A stretch of 64,000 nucleotides of DNA, taken from NCBI RefSeq assembly GCF_902459535.1, contig NZ_LR699553.1, forward strand, positions 620,001 through 684,000. The letters are read 5' to 3'. A model generated the notes under the pieces. The model was not told where the DNA came from and searched no databases. It worked only from the letters and a program-made list of their open reading frames with translations. Positions 33,870 through 43,333 of this stretch are shown piece by piece. This DNA comes from Paraburkholderia dioscoreae (lineage in GTDB: Bacteria; Pseudomonadota; Gammaproteobacteria; Burkholderiales; Burkholderiaceae). Both the position numbers and the translations under genes were made by a program. Every line of letters starts with the position of its first letter. Position 1 is the stretch's first letter.

Positions 33870-34703
33870 TCAAACCGCCCGGTCGTGATAATGCGCGTTG
33901 AACAGCGGTCCCTGCACGAAGCGCACGTCGTACTGCTGCAAAGCCTCGAACTGCGCTTCATCCACTACGCGATTGAAGATCAACGGAATCCGCAGGCGGC
34001 CGGCGTAACCGACTAGCGGTTTGACCGTCGCGTCGCGCAAAGCGGTCCCCGCATCCATCTTGAGGAAGTCGAGCCGCGCGGTTTCCGATACCGACAGAAT
34101 CTGTCCCGCGTTGGACAGGTTGCCGGCCACCTTGAAGCCATAGTGCTGATAGCTCTTGGTCAGATAGCCGAGAAAGGTCTTGTGCGCGACCGCCGCTGCC
34201 GGCAGTTCGATCACCACCCGCGACGGGTTCAATCCGAACGACACCAGCACGGTCGAAAAATGCCGGCCGTGGTCGTACTTCACACTCTTGAGCAGCCGCT
34301 CGTGCACACGCAGAAAGAGCAGCCCATGCCGCTGCGCGCCGAAGAAATTGATGGCGTGCAGCGCGCGTGACATGCGGTCGAGCGCGACGAGATCCCGATC
34401 GTCGGCGATCCGGTCGAACGGATCGAACACGTCGGACGGCGCGGCGTCGAGCCGGTGCGTGACGGCCTGAAAGCCGAGTTCGTCGCCGAAACGATCCACA
34501 CCTTCGACCCCCGACGAGAGCGACTGCGCCAACGCATGCACGCTGATATCGAAGATCGGCTCATAGCCGCTGACCAGTTCGAAGCCGTTGAACTGCGCCA
34601 GCGCGACGTCGTGATGCAAGCCTTGCCCCATCATCAGATGCGCGCCGAGAAACGGATGATCGGCGGCGCGGGCAATGAGGTCGGGGATGGTCGGCGGAAT
34701 CAT
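33870..34703 (-). CDS. Degenerate EAL-domain protein
   Basis: A 277-residue soluble protein with the outline of an EAL phosphodiesterase but without its catalytic residues. The EALxR motif is replaced by SGYEPIFDIS (near residue 48), VVIELP stands where the second glutamate motif is expected, FLKMDAG replaces KIDR, and QGPLF replaces QGYLF. It should not hydrolyse cyclic di-GMP and may bind it or a partner protein, like YuxH/CdgJ types. The start is uncertain (ATG 34703 has no clear ribosome site; the frame extends to 34760). Confidence 0.75.
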   Translation of the reverse strand: MIPPTIPDLIARAADHPFLGAHLMMGQGLHHDVALAQFNGFELVSGYEPIFDISVHALAQSLSSGVEGVDRFGDELGFQAVTHRLDAAPSDVFDPFDRIADDRDLVALDRMSRALHAINFFGAQRHGLLFLRVHERLLKSVKYDHGRHFSTVLVSFGLNPSRVVIELPAAAVAHKTFLGYLTKSYQHYGFKVAGNLSNAGQILSVSETARLDFLKMDAGTALRDATVKPLVGYAGRLRIPLIFNRVVDEAQFEALQQYDVRFVQGPLFNAHYHDRAV

Positions 34704-34870
34704 GTAGACGTGTAGATGGCGGTAGAGAGGCGCTCGGCACCGCAATCGTGCCGCACCCAATGATGGTAGCAGTCCGCACCGCGCTCACATGAACAAATTG
34801 CTCATAACGTTATCCGTCCGACGCTTGTATCTACGGGCGGTTCTGGGGTTTTGAGACAGTTTTTCAGGGT

Positions 34871-34917
34871 ATACGTTAATTTCACTATGCGTAATTAGTT
34901 TTACCATACGTAAATTG
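34871..34917. promoter_or_regulatory. Candidate operator: three ATACGTTAATT-like repeats
   Basis: ATACGTTAATTT (34871), ATGCGTAATTA (34887) and ATACGTAAATT (34906) repeat at 16-19-base steps in the AT-rich promoter region before the MFS-hmgA-fahA genes. Spaced repeats of this kind suggest cooperative binding of a regulator such as a MarR- or IclR-type homogentisate repressor. Confidence 0.45.
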
Positions 34918-35040
34918 TGGCGTGGCTGCGGTGGCGGGAAAGTGTGTGCCGCGCGCACCGTATGCGCAGAACACCGGTGTTCTCCGGGCGTTTGAGCCGC
35001 ACGCCACTCAACAATCCAGTCAGCAGGAGGGGACGACCCA

Positions 35041-36405
35041 ATGAGCGAGAAACCGGCCACGGCCGCCACCAATGTGATCGAAGTCGAGCGCGTGCTTGCC
35101 GAAACGCATCACCCGGCATTCCAGTTGATGCTGCTCGTGCTATGCGGGCTGTGCCTCGTGATCGACGGCTTCGACGCACAGGCTATGGGCTACGTCGCGC
35201 CGAGCGTGATCGGCGAATGGCACGTCTCGAAAGCCGCGCTCGGTCCGGTGTTCAGTGCGAGTCTGTTCGGCATGCTGCTCGGCGCGCTCGGGCTGTCAGT
35301 ACTGGCTGACCGCGTGGGCCGCCGGCCGGTGCTGATCGGCTCGACGTTCTTCTTTGCGCTGGCGATGCTCGCCACGCCTTTCGTCACGACGATCCCCGCC
35401 TTGATCGCGTTGCGCTTCATCACCGGTCTCGGGCTCGGCTGCATCATGCCGAACGCAATGGCGCTGGTCGGCGAATTCTCGACGCCCGTGCATCGCGTCA
35501 AGCGCATGATGCTGGTGTCGTGCGGCTTTACGGTGGGCGCTGCGCTCGGCGGCTTTATCAGCGCCGCGCTGATTCCGGCCTATGGCTGGCGCTCGGTCTT
35601 CTGGGTCGGCGGCGCGGCGCCCTTGCTGCTGGCGCTGGCAATGCTCGTCGTGTTGCCGGAGTCGCTGCAATTCCTGGTTCTCAAAGGCCACAACGAGCGC
35701 GCGTTGCGCTGGCTCGCGAAGTTCAACCCGATGCTGCCGATCGACGCGAACACGCGTCTCGTCGTGCGTGAGAAGGGCAATGGCGGCGCGCCGGTCGCCG
35801 AGCTGTTTCGCGCCGGCCGTGGCCCGGTGACGTTGATTCTGTGGGCGATCAGTTTCATGAACCTGATCGATCTGTACTTCCTGTCGAACTGGCTGCCCAC
35901 CGTGATGCGCGACGCCGGCTATTCGCCGAGCACCGCCGTGCTCGTCGGCACAGTGCTGCAGACGGGCGGTGTGGTCGGCACCTTGCTGCTCGGCTGGTTC
36001 ATCGAACGCTTTGGTTTTGTGCGCGTGCTGTTCGTGTGCTTCGCGGGCGCCGCGCTGGCGGTCGGCACGATCGGCACGGTGGCGCATATGTTGCCGTGGC
36101 TGCTGATCGTCGTATTCGCGGGCGGCTTCTGCGTGGTCGGCGGACAGCCGGCGGTCAACGCGCTGGCCGGCCATTTTTATCCAACCTCGCTGCGCTCGAC
36201 AGGGATTGGCTGGAGCCTTGGTATCGGCCGGATCGGTTCGGTGATCGGACCGCTGATCGGCGGTCAGCTGATCGCGCTCAACTGGTCGAACGCTTCGCTG
36301 TTTCATGCGGCGGCGGTGCCGGTGTTGTGTTCCGCGCTGCTGGTGATCGGACTGGCCGCCGCGACGCGCCAGCGCGGCCGGCCGTCCGAGCCGCGCACCG
36401 CGTGA
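35041..36405 (+). CDS. MFS aromatic acid transporter (AAHS family, PcaK-like)
   Basis: A 454-residue inner-membrane transporter with twelve helices. Helix 1 has CLVIDGFDAQAMGYVAPSV, the GFD motif of the aromatic acid:proton symporters; the 2-3 loop has LADRVGRRPVLIG; a large central loop precedes helix 7. AGGAGGGG stands before ATG 35041. It lies 34 bases before hmgA, so it probably imports an aromatic acid whose breakdown passes through homogentisate, such as a phenylacetate or phenylpyruvate derivative. Confidence 0.9.
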   Translation: MSEKPATAATNVIEVERVLAETHHPAFQLMLLVLCGLCLVIDGFDAQAMGYVAPSVIGEWHVSKAALGPVFSASLFGMLLGALGLSVLADRVGRRPVLIGSTFFFALAMLATPFVTTIPALIALRFITGLGLGCIMPNAMALVGEFSTPVHRVKRMMLVSCGFTVGAALGGFISAALIPAYGWRSVFWVGGAAPLLLALAMLVVLPESLQFLVLKGHNERALRWLAKFNPMLPIDANTRLVVREKGNGGAPVAELFRAGRGPVTLILWAISFMNLIDLYFLSNWLPTVMRDAGYSPSTAVLVGTVLQTGGVVGTLLLGWFIERFGFVRVLFVCFAGAALAVGTIGTVAHMLPWLLIVVFAGGFCVVGGQPAVNALAGHFYPTSLRSTGIGWSLGIGRIGSVIGPLIGGQLIALNWSNASLFHAAAVPVLCSALLVIGLAAATRQRGRPSEPRTA

Positions 36406-36439
36406 GATGACGAGATCGAGTATCAACGGAGAACCTTGC

Positions 36440-37786
36440 ATGGATACCCCAACACGTAAGCCGAACACTGCCAGTTCGCGGCTCGAAATCGAGCCGGGCT
36501 ATCAGTCGGGTTTCGCGAACGAATTCGCGACAGAGGCCTTGCCGGGCGCATTGCCGGAAGGCCGCAACTCGCCGCAACGCGCGGCCTATGGTCTGTACGC
36601 CGAACAGGTGTCGGGCACGGCGTTCACTGCGCCGCGCGCCCACAATCGCCGTTCGTGGCTGTACCGGATTCGTCCGGCGGCCGTGCACAAGCCGTTCACG
36701 CCGCTGCCCTCGGAGCGGCTCGTCGCCAACTTCGCCGAGGTGCCGCCGACACCGCCGAACCAGTTGCGCTGGGATCCGTTGCCCATGCCGGCCGAGCCGA
36801 CCGATTTCATCGACGGCTGGGTGACGATGGCGGGCAACGGCGCGGCGGAAGCGATGAACGGTTGCGCCATTCATCTGTACGCGGCGAACCGCTCGATGCA
36901 GGACCGCTTCTTCTATAGCGCCGACGGCGAGTTGCTGATCGTGCCGCAGGAAGGGCGCCTCGATATCGCCACCGAACTGGGCCGGCTCGAAGTCGAGCCG
37001 TTCGAGATCGTGGTGATTCCGCGCGGCGTGCGCTTCGCGGTTAGCCTGCCGGAGGGCGCGGCGCGCGGTTACATCTGCGAGAACTTCGGGGCGTTGCTGC
37101 GTTTGCCGGACCTCGGCCCGATCGGCTCGAACGGGCTCGCCAACCCGCGCGATTTCCTCACGCCGCATGCGGCCTATGAGGATCGTGAAGGCGACTTCGA
37201 ACTCGTCGCCAAGCTGAACGGCAACCTGTGGCGCGCGGATATCGGCCATTCGCCGCTCGACGTGGTGGCGTGGCACGGTAACTACGCGCCATACAAATAC
37301 GACCTGCGGCGCTTCAACACGATCGGCTCGATCAGCTTCGACCATCCGGACCCGTCGATCTTTCTCGTGCTGCAATCGCAAAGCGATACCCCGGGCGTCG
37401 ATGCGATCGACTTCGTGATCTTCCCGCCGCGCTGGCTGGCTGCGGAAGATACGTTCCGCCCGCCCTGGTTCCATCGCAACGTCGCGAGCGAGTTCATGGG
37501 CCTCGTGCACGGCGTGTACGACGCGAAGGCCGAGGGCTTCGTGCCGGGCGGAGGGAGTCTGCATAACTGCATGTCGGGTCACGGCCCGGATGCGGACACG
37601 TTCGAAAAAGCCTCGCATATCGATACGTCGAAACCGATGAAAGTCGGCGACACAATGGCCTTCATGGTCGAAACGCGCACGCTGATCAAGCCGACCCGTT
37701 TCGCGCTCGAAACCGCGCAATTGCAGGCGCATTACTACGAGTGCTGGCAAGGCCTCAAGAAACATTTCAATCCGGAGCAACGATGA
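36440..37786 (+). CDS. hmgA: Homogentisate 1,2-dioxygenase
   Basis: A 448-residue cupin iron enzyme. It opens with YQSGFANEFATEALPGALP and has NRRSWLYRIRP, DVVAWHGNYAPYKYDLRRFN and FHRNVASEFMGLVHGVYDAKA, the iron-binding C-terminal region with HNCMSGHGPD. It opens homogentisate to maleylacetoacetate in tyrosine and phenylalanine breakdown. ATG 36440 has GGAG nine bases upstream. The stop overlaps fahA by four bases (ATGA). Confidence 0.97.
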   Translation: MDTPTRKPNTASSRLEIEPGYQSGFANEFATEALPGALPEGRNSPQRAAYGLYAEQVSGTAFTAPRAHNRRSWLYRIRPAAVHKPFTPLPSERLVANFAEVPPTPPNQLRWDPLPMPAEPTDFIDGWVTMAGNGAAEAMNGCAIHLYAANRSMQDRFFYSADGELLIVPQEGRLDIATELGRLEVEPFEIVVIPRGVRFAVSLPEGAARGYICENFGALLRLPDLGPIGSNGLANPRDFLTPHAAYEDREGDFELVAKLNGNLWRADIGHSPLDVVAWHGNYAPYKYDLRRFNTIGSISFDHPDPSIFLVLQSQSDTPGVDAIDFVIFPPRWLAAEDTFRPPWFHRNVASEFMGLVHGVYDAKAEGFVPGGGSLHNCMSGHGPDADTFEKASHIDTSKPMKVGDTMAFMVETRTLIKPTRFALETAQLQAHYYECWQGLKKHFNPEQR

Positions 37787-39093
37787 ACGCATCGAGCGAT
37801 CTTCAGGCGACGCTCGATCCGTCGCGTAAAAGCTGGGTCGAGTCGGCCAACCATCCGGCCAACGATTTTTCGATTCAGAATCTGCCGTTCGGCATTTTCA
37901 GCGACGGGCTGAATGCGACGCGCCGCGTGGGTGTCGCGATCGGCGACAGCATCGTCGACCTGGCCGCGCTCGAAAGCGCGGGTCTGCTGAGCGTGCCTTC
38001 AACGGGCGCGGGCGACAGCGTATTCGTGCGCGACGCGTTGAACGATTTCATCGCCCTCGGCCGTGACGCATGGCGCAGTGTGCGTGTCCAGTTGAGCAGG
38101 CTGCTGTCGCGCGATGACGCGACGCTGCGCGACGACGCCGAGCTGCGCGGCCGCGCGCTGATCCGCCAGGCCGACGCGCAATTGCATCTGCCGGTGCAGA
38201 TTCCGGGCTACACCGATTTCTATTCGTCGAAGGAGCACGCGACGAATGTCGGCTCCATGTTCCGCGATCCGAAGAATGCGCTGCTGCCGAACTGGTCGGA
38301 GATGCCGATCGGTTACAACGGACGCGCGTCGTCGGTGGTGGTGAGCGGCACGCCCGTGCGTCGTCCTAATGGGCAGTTGAAGCTGCCGGACCAGGAGCGT
38401 CCGGTGTTCGGCGCGTGCCGCAAGCTGGATATCGAACTGGAAACGGGCTTCGTGATCGGCGCGGGCAATGCGTTGGGCGAGCCGGTTGCTTGCGCGGATG
38501 CCGAAGCGCATATCTTCGGCATGGTGCTGCTGAACGACTGGAGCGCGCGCGATATCCAGCAGTGGGAATACGTGCCGCTCGGGCCGTTCAACGCGAAGAC
38601 CTTCGCGACCACGATCTCGCCGTGGATCGTGACGCTCGACGCGCTCGAACCGTTCCGCGTCGCGCAGCCTGTGCAAGATCCGCAGCCGCTCGCTTATCTG
38701 CGGCACGACGGCGAACATGCCTTCGACATTACGCTGGAAGTGACGCTGCGCCCGCAGCAGGCAAAGCAGGCGAGCACGATCACGCGGACCAACTTCAAGC
38801 ACATGTACTGGACGATGGCGCAGCAGCTCGCGCATCACACGGTATCGGGCTGCAACACGCGCGTGGGCGACCTGATGGGCTCGGGCACGATCAGCGGGCC
38901 GACGGAGGATTCCTTCGGCAGCCTGCTCGAATTGACGTGGAACGGCAAGAAGCCGCTGGAGTTGCAGGAAGGCGGCACGCGCGGTTTCATCGAAGACGGC
39001 GACGAGCTGACGCTTGCCGGCTGGTGCCAGGGCGAGGGTTATCGGGTGGGCTTCGGCGTGTGCGTCGGGGAGATTTTGCCGGCGCCGAAGTGA
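37783..39093 (+). CDS. fahA: Fumarylacetoacetase
   Basis: A 436-residue hydrolase. The N-terminal SH3-like domain starts PANDFSIQNLPFGIFS; the core has YTDFYSSKEHATNVGSMFRD, LDIELETGFVIG, LLNDWSARDIQQWEYVPLGPF and GTISGPTEDSFGS, all of true fumarylacetoacetases. It yields fumarate and acetoacetate. No maleylacetoacetate isomerase gene lies between hmgA and fahA, so that step must be encoded elsewhere. Confidence 0.97.
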   Translation: MNASSDLQATLDPSRKSWVESANHPANDFSIQNLPFGIFSDGLNATRRVGVAIGDSIVDLAALESAGLLSVPSTGAGDSVFVRDALNDFIALGRDAWRSVRVQLSRLLSRDDATLRDDAELRGRALIRQADAQLHLPVQIPGYTDFYSSKEHATNVGSMFRDPKNALLPNWSEMPIGYNGRASSVVVSGTPVRRPNGQLKLPDQERPVFGACRKLDIELETGFVIGAGNALGEPVACADAEAHIFGMVLLNDWSARDIQQWEYVPLGPFNAKTFATTISPWIVTLDALEPFRVAQPVQDPQPLAYLRHDGEHAFDITLEVTLRPQQAKQASTITRTNFKHMYWTMAQQLAHHTVSGCNTRVGDLMGSGTISGPTEDSFGSLLELTWNGKKPLELQEGGTRGFIEDGDELTLAGWCQGEGYRVGFGVCVGEILPAPK

Positions 39094-39144
39094 CAGTGAC
39101 AACGCGCCGTTAGCATCAGCACGGACGGCGCGCGATGAAAAACG

Positions 39145-39170
39145 GGGAAGCCATTTGGCGTGGCTTTCCT
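39145..39170. terminator. Possible terminator after fahA
   Basis: GGAAGCCA and TGGCTTTCC form a stem around a short loop between the convergent fahA and MFS genes. The following T content is poor, so this is tentative. Confidence 0.4.
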
Positions 39171-39222
39171 GTTGTTCTATTTGTGGATCGCCATGCAGGG
39201 GCGCTGTGACAAAACCTGCCGA

Positions 39223-40383
39223 TCAACCCGCAACCCGCACCGGCGCACGCCGCTTCTCCCACCAAACCGCGGCAAGAAACGCCATCGCCGCCACGAGCAG
39301 CACAGCGACCACCGCGTCGTTACCAACGCCCTTCATCAGCGCACCGGCCACCAGCGGGCCGCCGAAACTGGCCGCGCTCCACGACGCGCCCACCAGCGAA
39401 CTGGCCGACACCAGCGCGACGCCGCGAAAGCGCTCACCGCAGGCCACCAGCGACAGCGTGTAGATCGCGCCCGCCGCCGCGCCGAGCACATAGAGCAGCG
39501 GCCAGCAAAGCCACGGCGAAGTGACCGCCCACGGCAGCAATGGCAGCAACGCCACGACGACCACACCGCAACCGATATGTACGCGCTCGCGCCCCAGCCG
39601 GTCGGCGAGCCAGCCGATCGGAAATTGCATCGTCGTATCGCCGAGCAGCAGAGCCGAGGCGAACAGCACGGCCACCTCGCTCGCAATGCCGTGCGACATC
39701 GCGAAAAGCGGCAGCAACGAGAGCGCGATCGTGTCGAACAACGCGAAGAACCCGGTGCCGATCACGAGCGCCGGCATCTGCGGCAAAACACGACGCCAGC
39801 TGCCGTGCGCCGCGTGCTCGTCCCCGGAGGCTTGCGGCGTCGTGCGGATCGTGGCGAGTATCGGCAGCGCCAGCAGGAAGATCGCGCCGCACATCAGGAA
39901 CCGCCAATGCGTGAAGCCGGCGATCTGACTCACCAGCACGGGCCCGGCCATCTGGAACAGCGTGAAGTTCGTCGCGTAGATGGCGACCACCCGGCCGCGC
40001 GAAGCGTCGTCGGCCAACTGGTTGACCCAGGCTTCGCCGATCGTGAAGAGAAGCATCAGTGCCGCGCCGCACAGCACGCGCAACACGGCCCAGAGCCAGA
40101 GGTTCGAAGTGAGTTGCATCAGCGCGGTGGCGAACGCCACCACCAGCACCGCGCCGACGATCACCTGGCGGCCGCCGAAGCGCGCCGCGATCCAGCCGGC
40201 GAGCGGCACGATGACGAGCCCGCCGCCTGCTTGCGCGGCGGTCAGCAGGCCGACCACGTCGGTGCCATAGCCGGCTTGCGTGAGCGAGAGGGCGGTCAGG
40301 GGAAGTGTCGCGCCGCTGCCGAGTCCGACCACGGCGACACTGAGGATCAAAGCGAGGAAATCGCGGGTGAGGGTAACTTTCAT
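39223..40383 (-). CDS. MFS transporter (YcaD/sugar-efflux-like)
   Basis: A 386-residue inner-membrane protein with twelve helices. GLGSGATLPLTALSLTQAGY in helix 1 and IAARFGGRQVIVGAVL between helices 2 and 3 place it in a YcaD-like group of small MFS transporters; helix 4 has RVLCGAALMLLFTIGEAWVN. Substrate is unknown. It converges on fahA and is followed on the same strand by no linked gene. Confidence 0.8.
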   Translation of the reverse strand: MKVTLTRDFLALILSVAVVGLGSGATLPLTALSLTQAGYGTDVVGLLTAAQAGGGLVIVPLAGWIAARFGGRQVIVGAVLVVAFATALMQLTSNLWLWAVLRVLCGAALMLLFTIGEAWVNQLADDASRGRVVAIYATNFTLFQMAGPVLVSQIAGFTHWRFLMCGAIFLLALPILATIRTTPQASGDEHAAHGSWRRVLPQMPALVIGTGFFALFDTIALSLLPLFAMSHGIASEVAVLFASALLLGDTTMQFPIGWLADRLGRERVHIGCGVVVVALLPLLPWAVTSPWLCWPLLYVLGAAAGAIYTLSLVACGERFRGVALVSASSLVGASWSAASFGGPLVAGALMKGVGNDAVVAVLLVAAMAFLAAVWWEKRRAPVRVAG

Positions 40384-40447
40384 CGGCCGAGATGCTACTA
40401 CGGCCGCGAGTCATGCGCATCCGCGCGGGGCGCGCGGATGAGAGCGG

Positions 40448-41614
40448 CTAGCCCGCCACGGCGACCCGTTGCGCGCGCCGCTCGATCGACACCGACCACA
40501 GCGTCAGCGCCAGCGCGCCGATCGCGGTCGCCACGCCGACCCACGGCAGCGTGGTGAGCGGTGCGCCCGCGCCGATCGCCATGCCGCCTAGCCAGGCGCC
40601 CGTTGCGTTGCCGAGGTTGAAGGCGCCCTGGTTCAAGGTCGAAGCCAGATTCGGCGCATGGCTCGCGCGGTCGACGATCAGCATTTGCAGCGGCGGCACG
40701 ATTGCGAAGGCCAGAACGCCCCACGCGAAAATCGTGATCATCGCCGGGATCTCCGAGTGCATGGTGCCGGCGAAGATGGTCAGAATCACCACGATAGCCA
40801 GCAGAAACGCCACCAGCGAAGGCATTAGCCGCCAGTCGGCGAGCTTGCCGCCGAGCGTGCTGCCCACCGTCAGGCCGAGTCCGAATAGCAGCAGCACGAG
40901 AGTGACCGAGTGCGGCGTAAACCCGCTCACGTCTTCGAGAATCGGCGTGATGTACGTGAAGGTGGAAAAGAGACTCGCCGACGCGAGCACGCTGATGCCG
41001 AGCACCATCAGCACTTGCGGATTCTTCAGCACGCTGAATTCGTGGACGAGGCTCGCCTTCTGCATCTCGATCTTCGCCGGCAGGCACGCGGCGAGCGCGG
41101 CGGCCGCGACGAGACCGATGCCCGTCACCGCCCAGAAGGTGGCGCGCCAGCCCACCGCCTGGCCGAGCGCGGTGCCGAGCGGCACGCCCAGCACGTTGGC
41201 GAGCGTGAGGCCCGTGAACATCAATGCGATGGCTTGCGCGCGGCGGTTCGGCGCGACGAGGCCTGCAGCCACCACCGAGCCGATGCCGAAAAACGCGCCG
41301 TGGCAGAACGCCGTCACGATGCGCGCGGCCATCAGCACCGCATAACCCGGCGCAACCGCGCACAGCAGATTGCCGACGATGAACACGCCGATCAGACTCA
41401 TCAGCGCCTTCTTCCGCGGCATGTTGGCGACCGCGATCGCGACGATCGGCGCGCCGATGGTGACGCCGAGCGCGTACGCCGACACCAGCATGCCGGCCGC
41501 CGGAATCGAAACGGACAGGTCGCGCGCCACGTCGGGCAGCAGTCCCATGATCACGAATTCGGTGGTACCGATTCCAAAAGCGGCAACGGCAAGGGCGAGC
41601 AGAGGCAAAGGCAT
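40448..41614 (-). CDS. MFS drug/arabinose-efflux-like transporter (AraJ/DHA1 family)
   Basis: A 388-residue twelve-helix transporter. It opens LALAVAAFGIGTTEFVIMGL and has SAYALGVTIGAPIVAIAVAN and RIVTAFCHGAFFGIGSVVAAG, the DHA1/AraJ signatures. Members export drugs, sugars or amino acids. It lies 64 bases upstream, on the same strand, of the other MFS gene, but nothing ties the two functionally. Confidence 0.85.
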   Translation of the reverse strand: MPLPLLALAVAAFGIGTTEFVIMGLLPDVARDLSVSIPAAGMLVSAYALGVTIGAPIVAIAVANMPRKKALMSLIGVFIVGNLLCAVAPGYAVLMAARIVTAFCHGAFFGIGSVVAAGLVAPNRRAQAIALMFTGLTLANVLGVPLGTALGQAVGWRATFWAVTGIGLVAAAALAACLPAKIEMQKASLVHEFSVLKNPQVLMVLGISVLASASLFSTFTYITPILEDVSGFTPHSVTLVLLLFGLGLTVGSTLGGKLADWRLMPSLVAFLLAIVVILTIFAGTMHSEIPAMITIFAWGVLAFAIVPPLQMLIVDRASHAPNLASTLNQGAFNLGNATGAWLGGMAIGAGAPLTTLPWVGVATAIGALALTLWSVSIERRAQRVAVAG

Positions 41615-41805
41615 GATGAAGGAGCGTGAATCGGCGCGACGGGAGCGCCGCGCGGCCGGCGCGCGTTTTCGGGGCGAGCACGCGTGCGCCGTACAAAGGA
41701 GTGAAACAGTAGGGGATTCTACCTAAGTCAAAACAGGCTTGCTGGTCGTAAGGGCGGTTGTTGTTTTTCGCTGAAAACGGCGGCGTGGCTGGTGCCGGCG
41801 GGTGT

Positions 41806-42630
41806 CTAGCGTGGGTCGCCGCCGGCATCGCGCATGTTGCCGTGACGGCCCGAGCCTTCGGCAAAACGCGCCGCGCCGGCGATACCTTCTTCGAAGACGG
41901 CTTGATAGCCCCCCGTGCCTTCACGACGCAGCGCTTCGGGGAGATCGTCGAGCAAGCTGTTTTCCAGCACGGAGCGGCGGTCCGCGAGCAATGCCGCCTG
42001 CGGCAAGGCCGCCAGCTCGGCGGCCAACTGTTCGGCTGCGGCGCGCGCCGTGCCTTTGGCTACCACGCGGTTGGCGAGTCCGAAGCCGAGCGCTTCCTGC
42101 GCGCTCACCGCGCGGCCGGTCAGAATCAGGTCCAGCGCGCGTGACAGGCCGATCAGACGCGGCAGGCGAATCGTGCCGCCGTCGATCAGCGGAATCCCGA
42201 CGCGCCGGCAGAACACGCCGAGCACGGCGTCTTCTTCGACCACTCTCAGATCGCACAGCGCAGCCAGCTCCAGACCGCCCGCAACCGCATAGCCCGCGAT
42301 CGCGGCGACCACCGGCTTGCGGAAGCTCGTGCGCGTCGGTCCCATCGGGCCGGGGCCGCTGCCGTCGGCGTGCAGTTCGTTGCGGCGGGTGTCGTCGGCG
42401 AGAGCGGTCAGGTCCGCGCCGGCGCAGAAAGTGCCGCCCGCGCCGAACAGCACCGCCGCGCGCCAGGCCGGCTGGGCTTCGAAGCAGGCGAACGCGGCAC
42501 TGAGCGCCTGGGCAACCGGCCGATCGACAGCATTGCGGCGCGCGGGCCGCTCAAGGACGATCGTGGCGACGCCGATATCCTCATTAGCTTCGATGCGCAC
42601 GTGGTCATTGAAATTTTGCGTGGTTACCAT
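41806..42630 (-). CDS. Enoyl-CoA hydratase/isomerase family protein
   Basis: A 274-residue crotonase-fold protein. The oxyanion-hole motif AGADLTALAD follows GGTFC, the catalytic region is KPVVAAIAGYAVAGGLELAALCDLRV, and EEDAVLGVFCRRVGIPLIDGG follows. The second catalytic glutamate position appears to be occupied by Arg or Val, so the exact reaction is uncertain. It may act in fatty-acid or aromatic side-chain breakdown. GGAG lies before ATG 42630; an ATG at 42666 is less likely. Confidence 0.85.
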   Translation of the reverse strand: MVTTQNFNDHVRIEANEDIGVATIVLERPARRNAVDRPVAQALSAAFACFEAQPAWRAAVLFGAGGTFCAGADLTALADDTRRNELHADGSGPGPMGPTRTSFRKPVVAAIAGYAVAGGLELAALCDLRVVEEDAVLGVFCRRVGIPLIDGGTIRLPRLIGLSRALDLILTGRAVSAQEALGFGLANRVVAKGTARAAAEQLAAELAALPQAALLADRRSVLENSLLDDLPEALRREGTGGYQAVFEEGIAGAARFAEGSGRHGNMRDAGGDPR

Positions 42631-42718
42631 CGTTGTCTCCATAGCGGTCCGCGTTTGCCTGTTCATCCGGGTTTTCGCGCAGTGTGCTCATGCAGCGTAG
42701 TTAATACCGTGGCCTGTC

Positions 42719-43333
42719 ATGCTTCTTACACAATCGGCTCGTAGCTTTAGCGCTCTTCTAACGCGCTGGCGATTTTTCACCAGCTTATCGAGCCTGCCTT
42801 TGCCCTTGTCCAATTCATCGTCAACCGCCGCGCCGGCTTGTGCTGAGACGGTCTGGATCGTGCCGCTGCAAGAGCATTCATGGTACGACCATGTGCGCCT
42901 GAAACGCGTCTTCGTCACGGACGGCACGCGGCACCAGGTGGTACTCGTCGACGTGCGCAAGCTGCTCGCCTGCGCCGATCGCGACAACACCGATTATGTT
43001 TTAAAGCCGGTCGCCGAATGGCATTCCGGCAAGGTGCGCGGCATTCGCGAGTTTCTCGATCCGGAAAACTCGCGCGTTCCACAGATGCCTTACGTGACCA
43101 TCTCGACGCGTCGCGCGCCGGGGCTGCTCGGCTGGGTCGGACTGGAGCGCGAAGGCGTGGTGGCGTTCCGCAACGGCCAGCATCGCGCGCGTTATCTGGC
43201 CGCGGCGGGCGCGCGCTGGTTTCCGGTGGAAGTACACGAGCGTGAGGCGCTGTTGCTGCGCGAACTCTGCGGCGCGGCGGACGACGCGCGCACGGTGGTC
43301 CGCGCCACTTCGCTGAACAGCGGCGGCGCCTAG
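42719..43333 (+). CDS. Plasmid fertility-inhibition factor (FiwA)-like protein
   Basis: A 204-residue protein. The core starts near residue 45 with VWIVPLQEHSWYDHVRLKRV and includes KVRGIREFLDP, MPYVTISTRR, VVAFRNGQHRARYLAAAGA and FPVEVHEREALLLRELCG. I recall this pattern (NGQHRARY, VEVHE) from the FiwA-like group, which blocks transfer of IncP/IncW plasmids. The N-terminal 40 residues are poorly supported and the true start may be later. It diverges from the hydratase gene and overlaps the end of ldhA by four bases. Confidence 0.6.
   Translation: MLLTQSARSFSALLTRWRFFTSLSSLPLPLSNSSSTAAPACAETVWIVPLQEHSWYDHVRLKRVFVTDGTRHQVVLVDVRKLLACADRDNTDYVLKPVAEWHSGKVRGIREFLDPENSRVPQMPYVTISTRRAPGLLGWVGLEREGVVAFRNGQHRARYLAAAGARWFPVEVHEREALLLRELCGAADDARTVVRATSLNSGGA

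Noticed and set aside
36278..37792. A 504-residue minus-strand frame opposite hmgA
   Set aside because: Covers the entire homogentisate dioxygenase gene in antisense and has no domain.
39160..41924. Long plus- and minus-strand frames over the two MFS genes
   Set aside because: They lack hydrophobic helices or motifs and overlap the two clear transporters.
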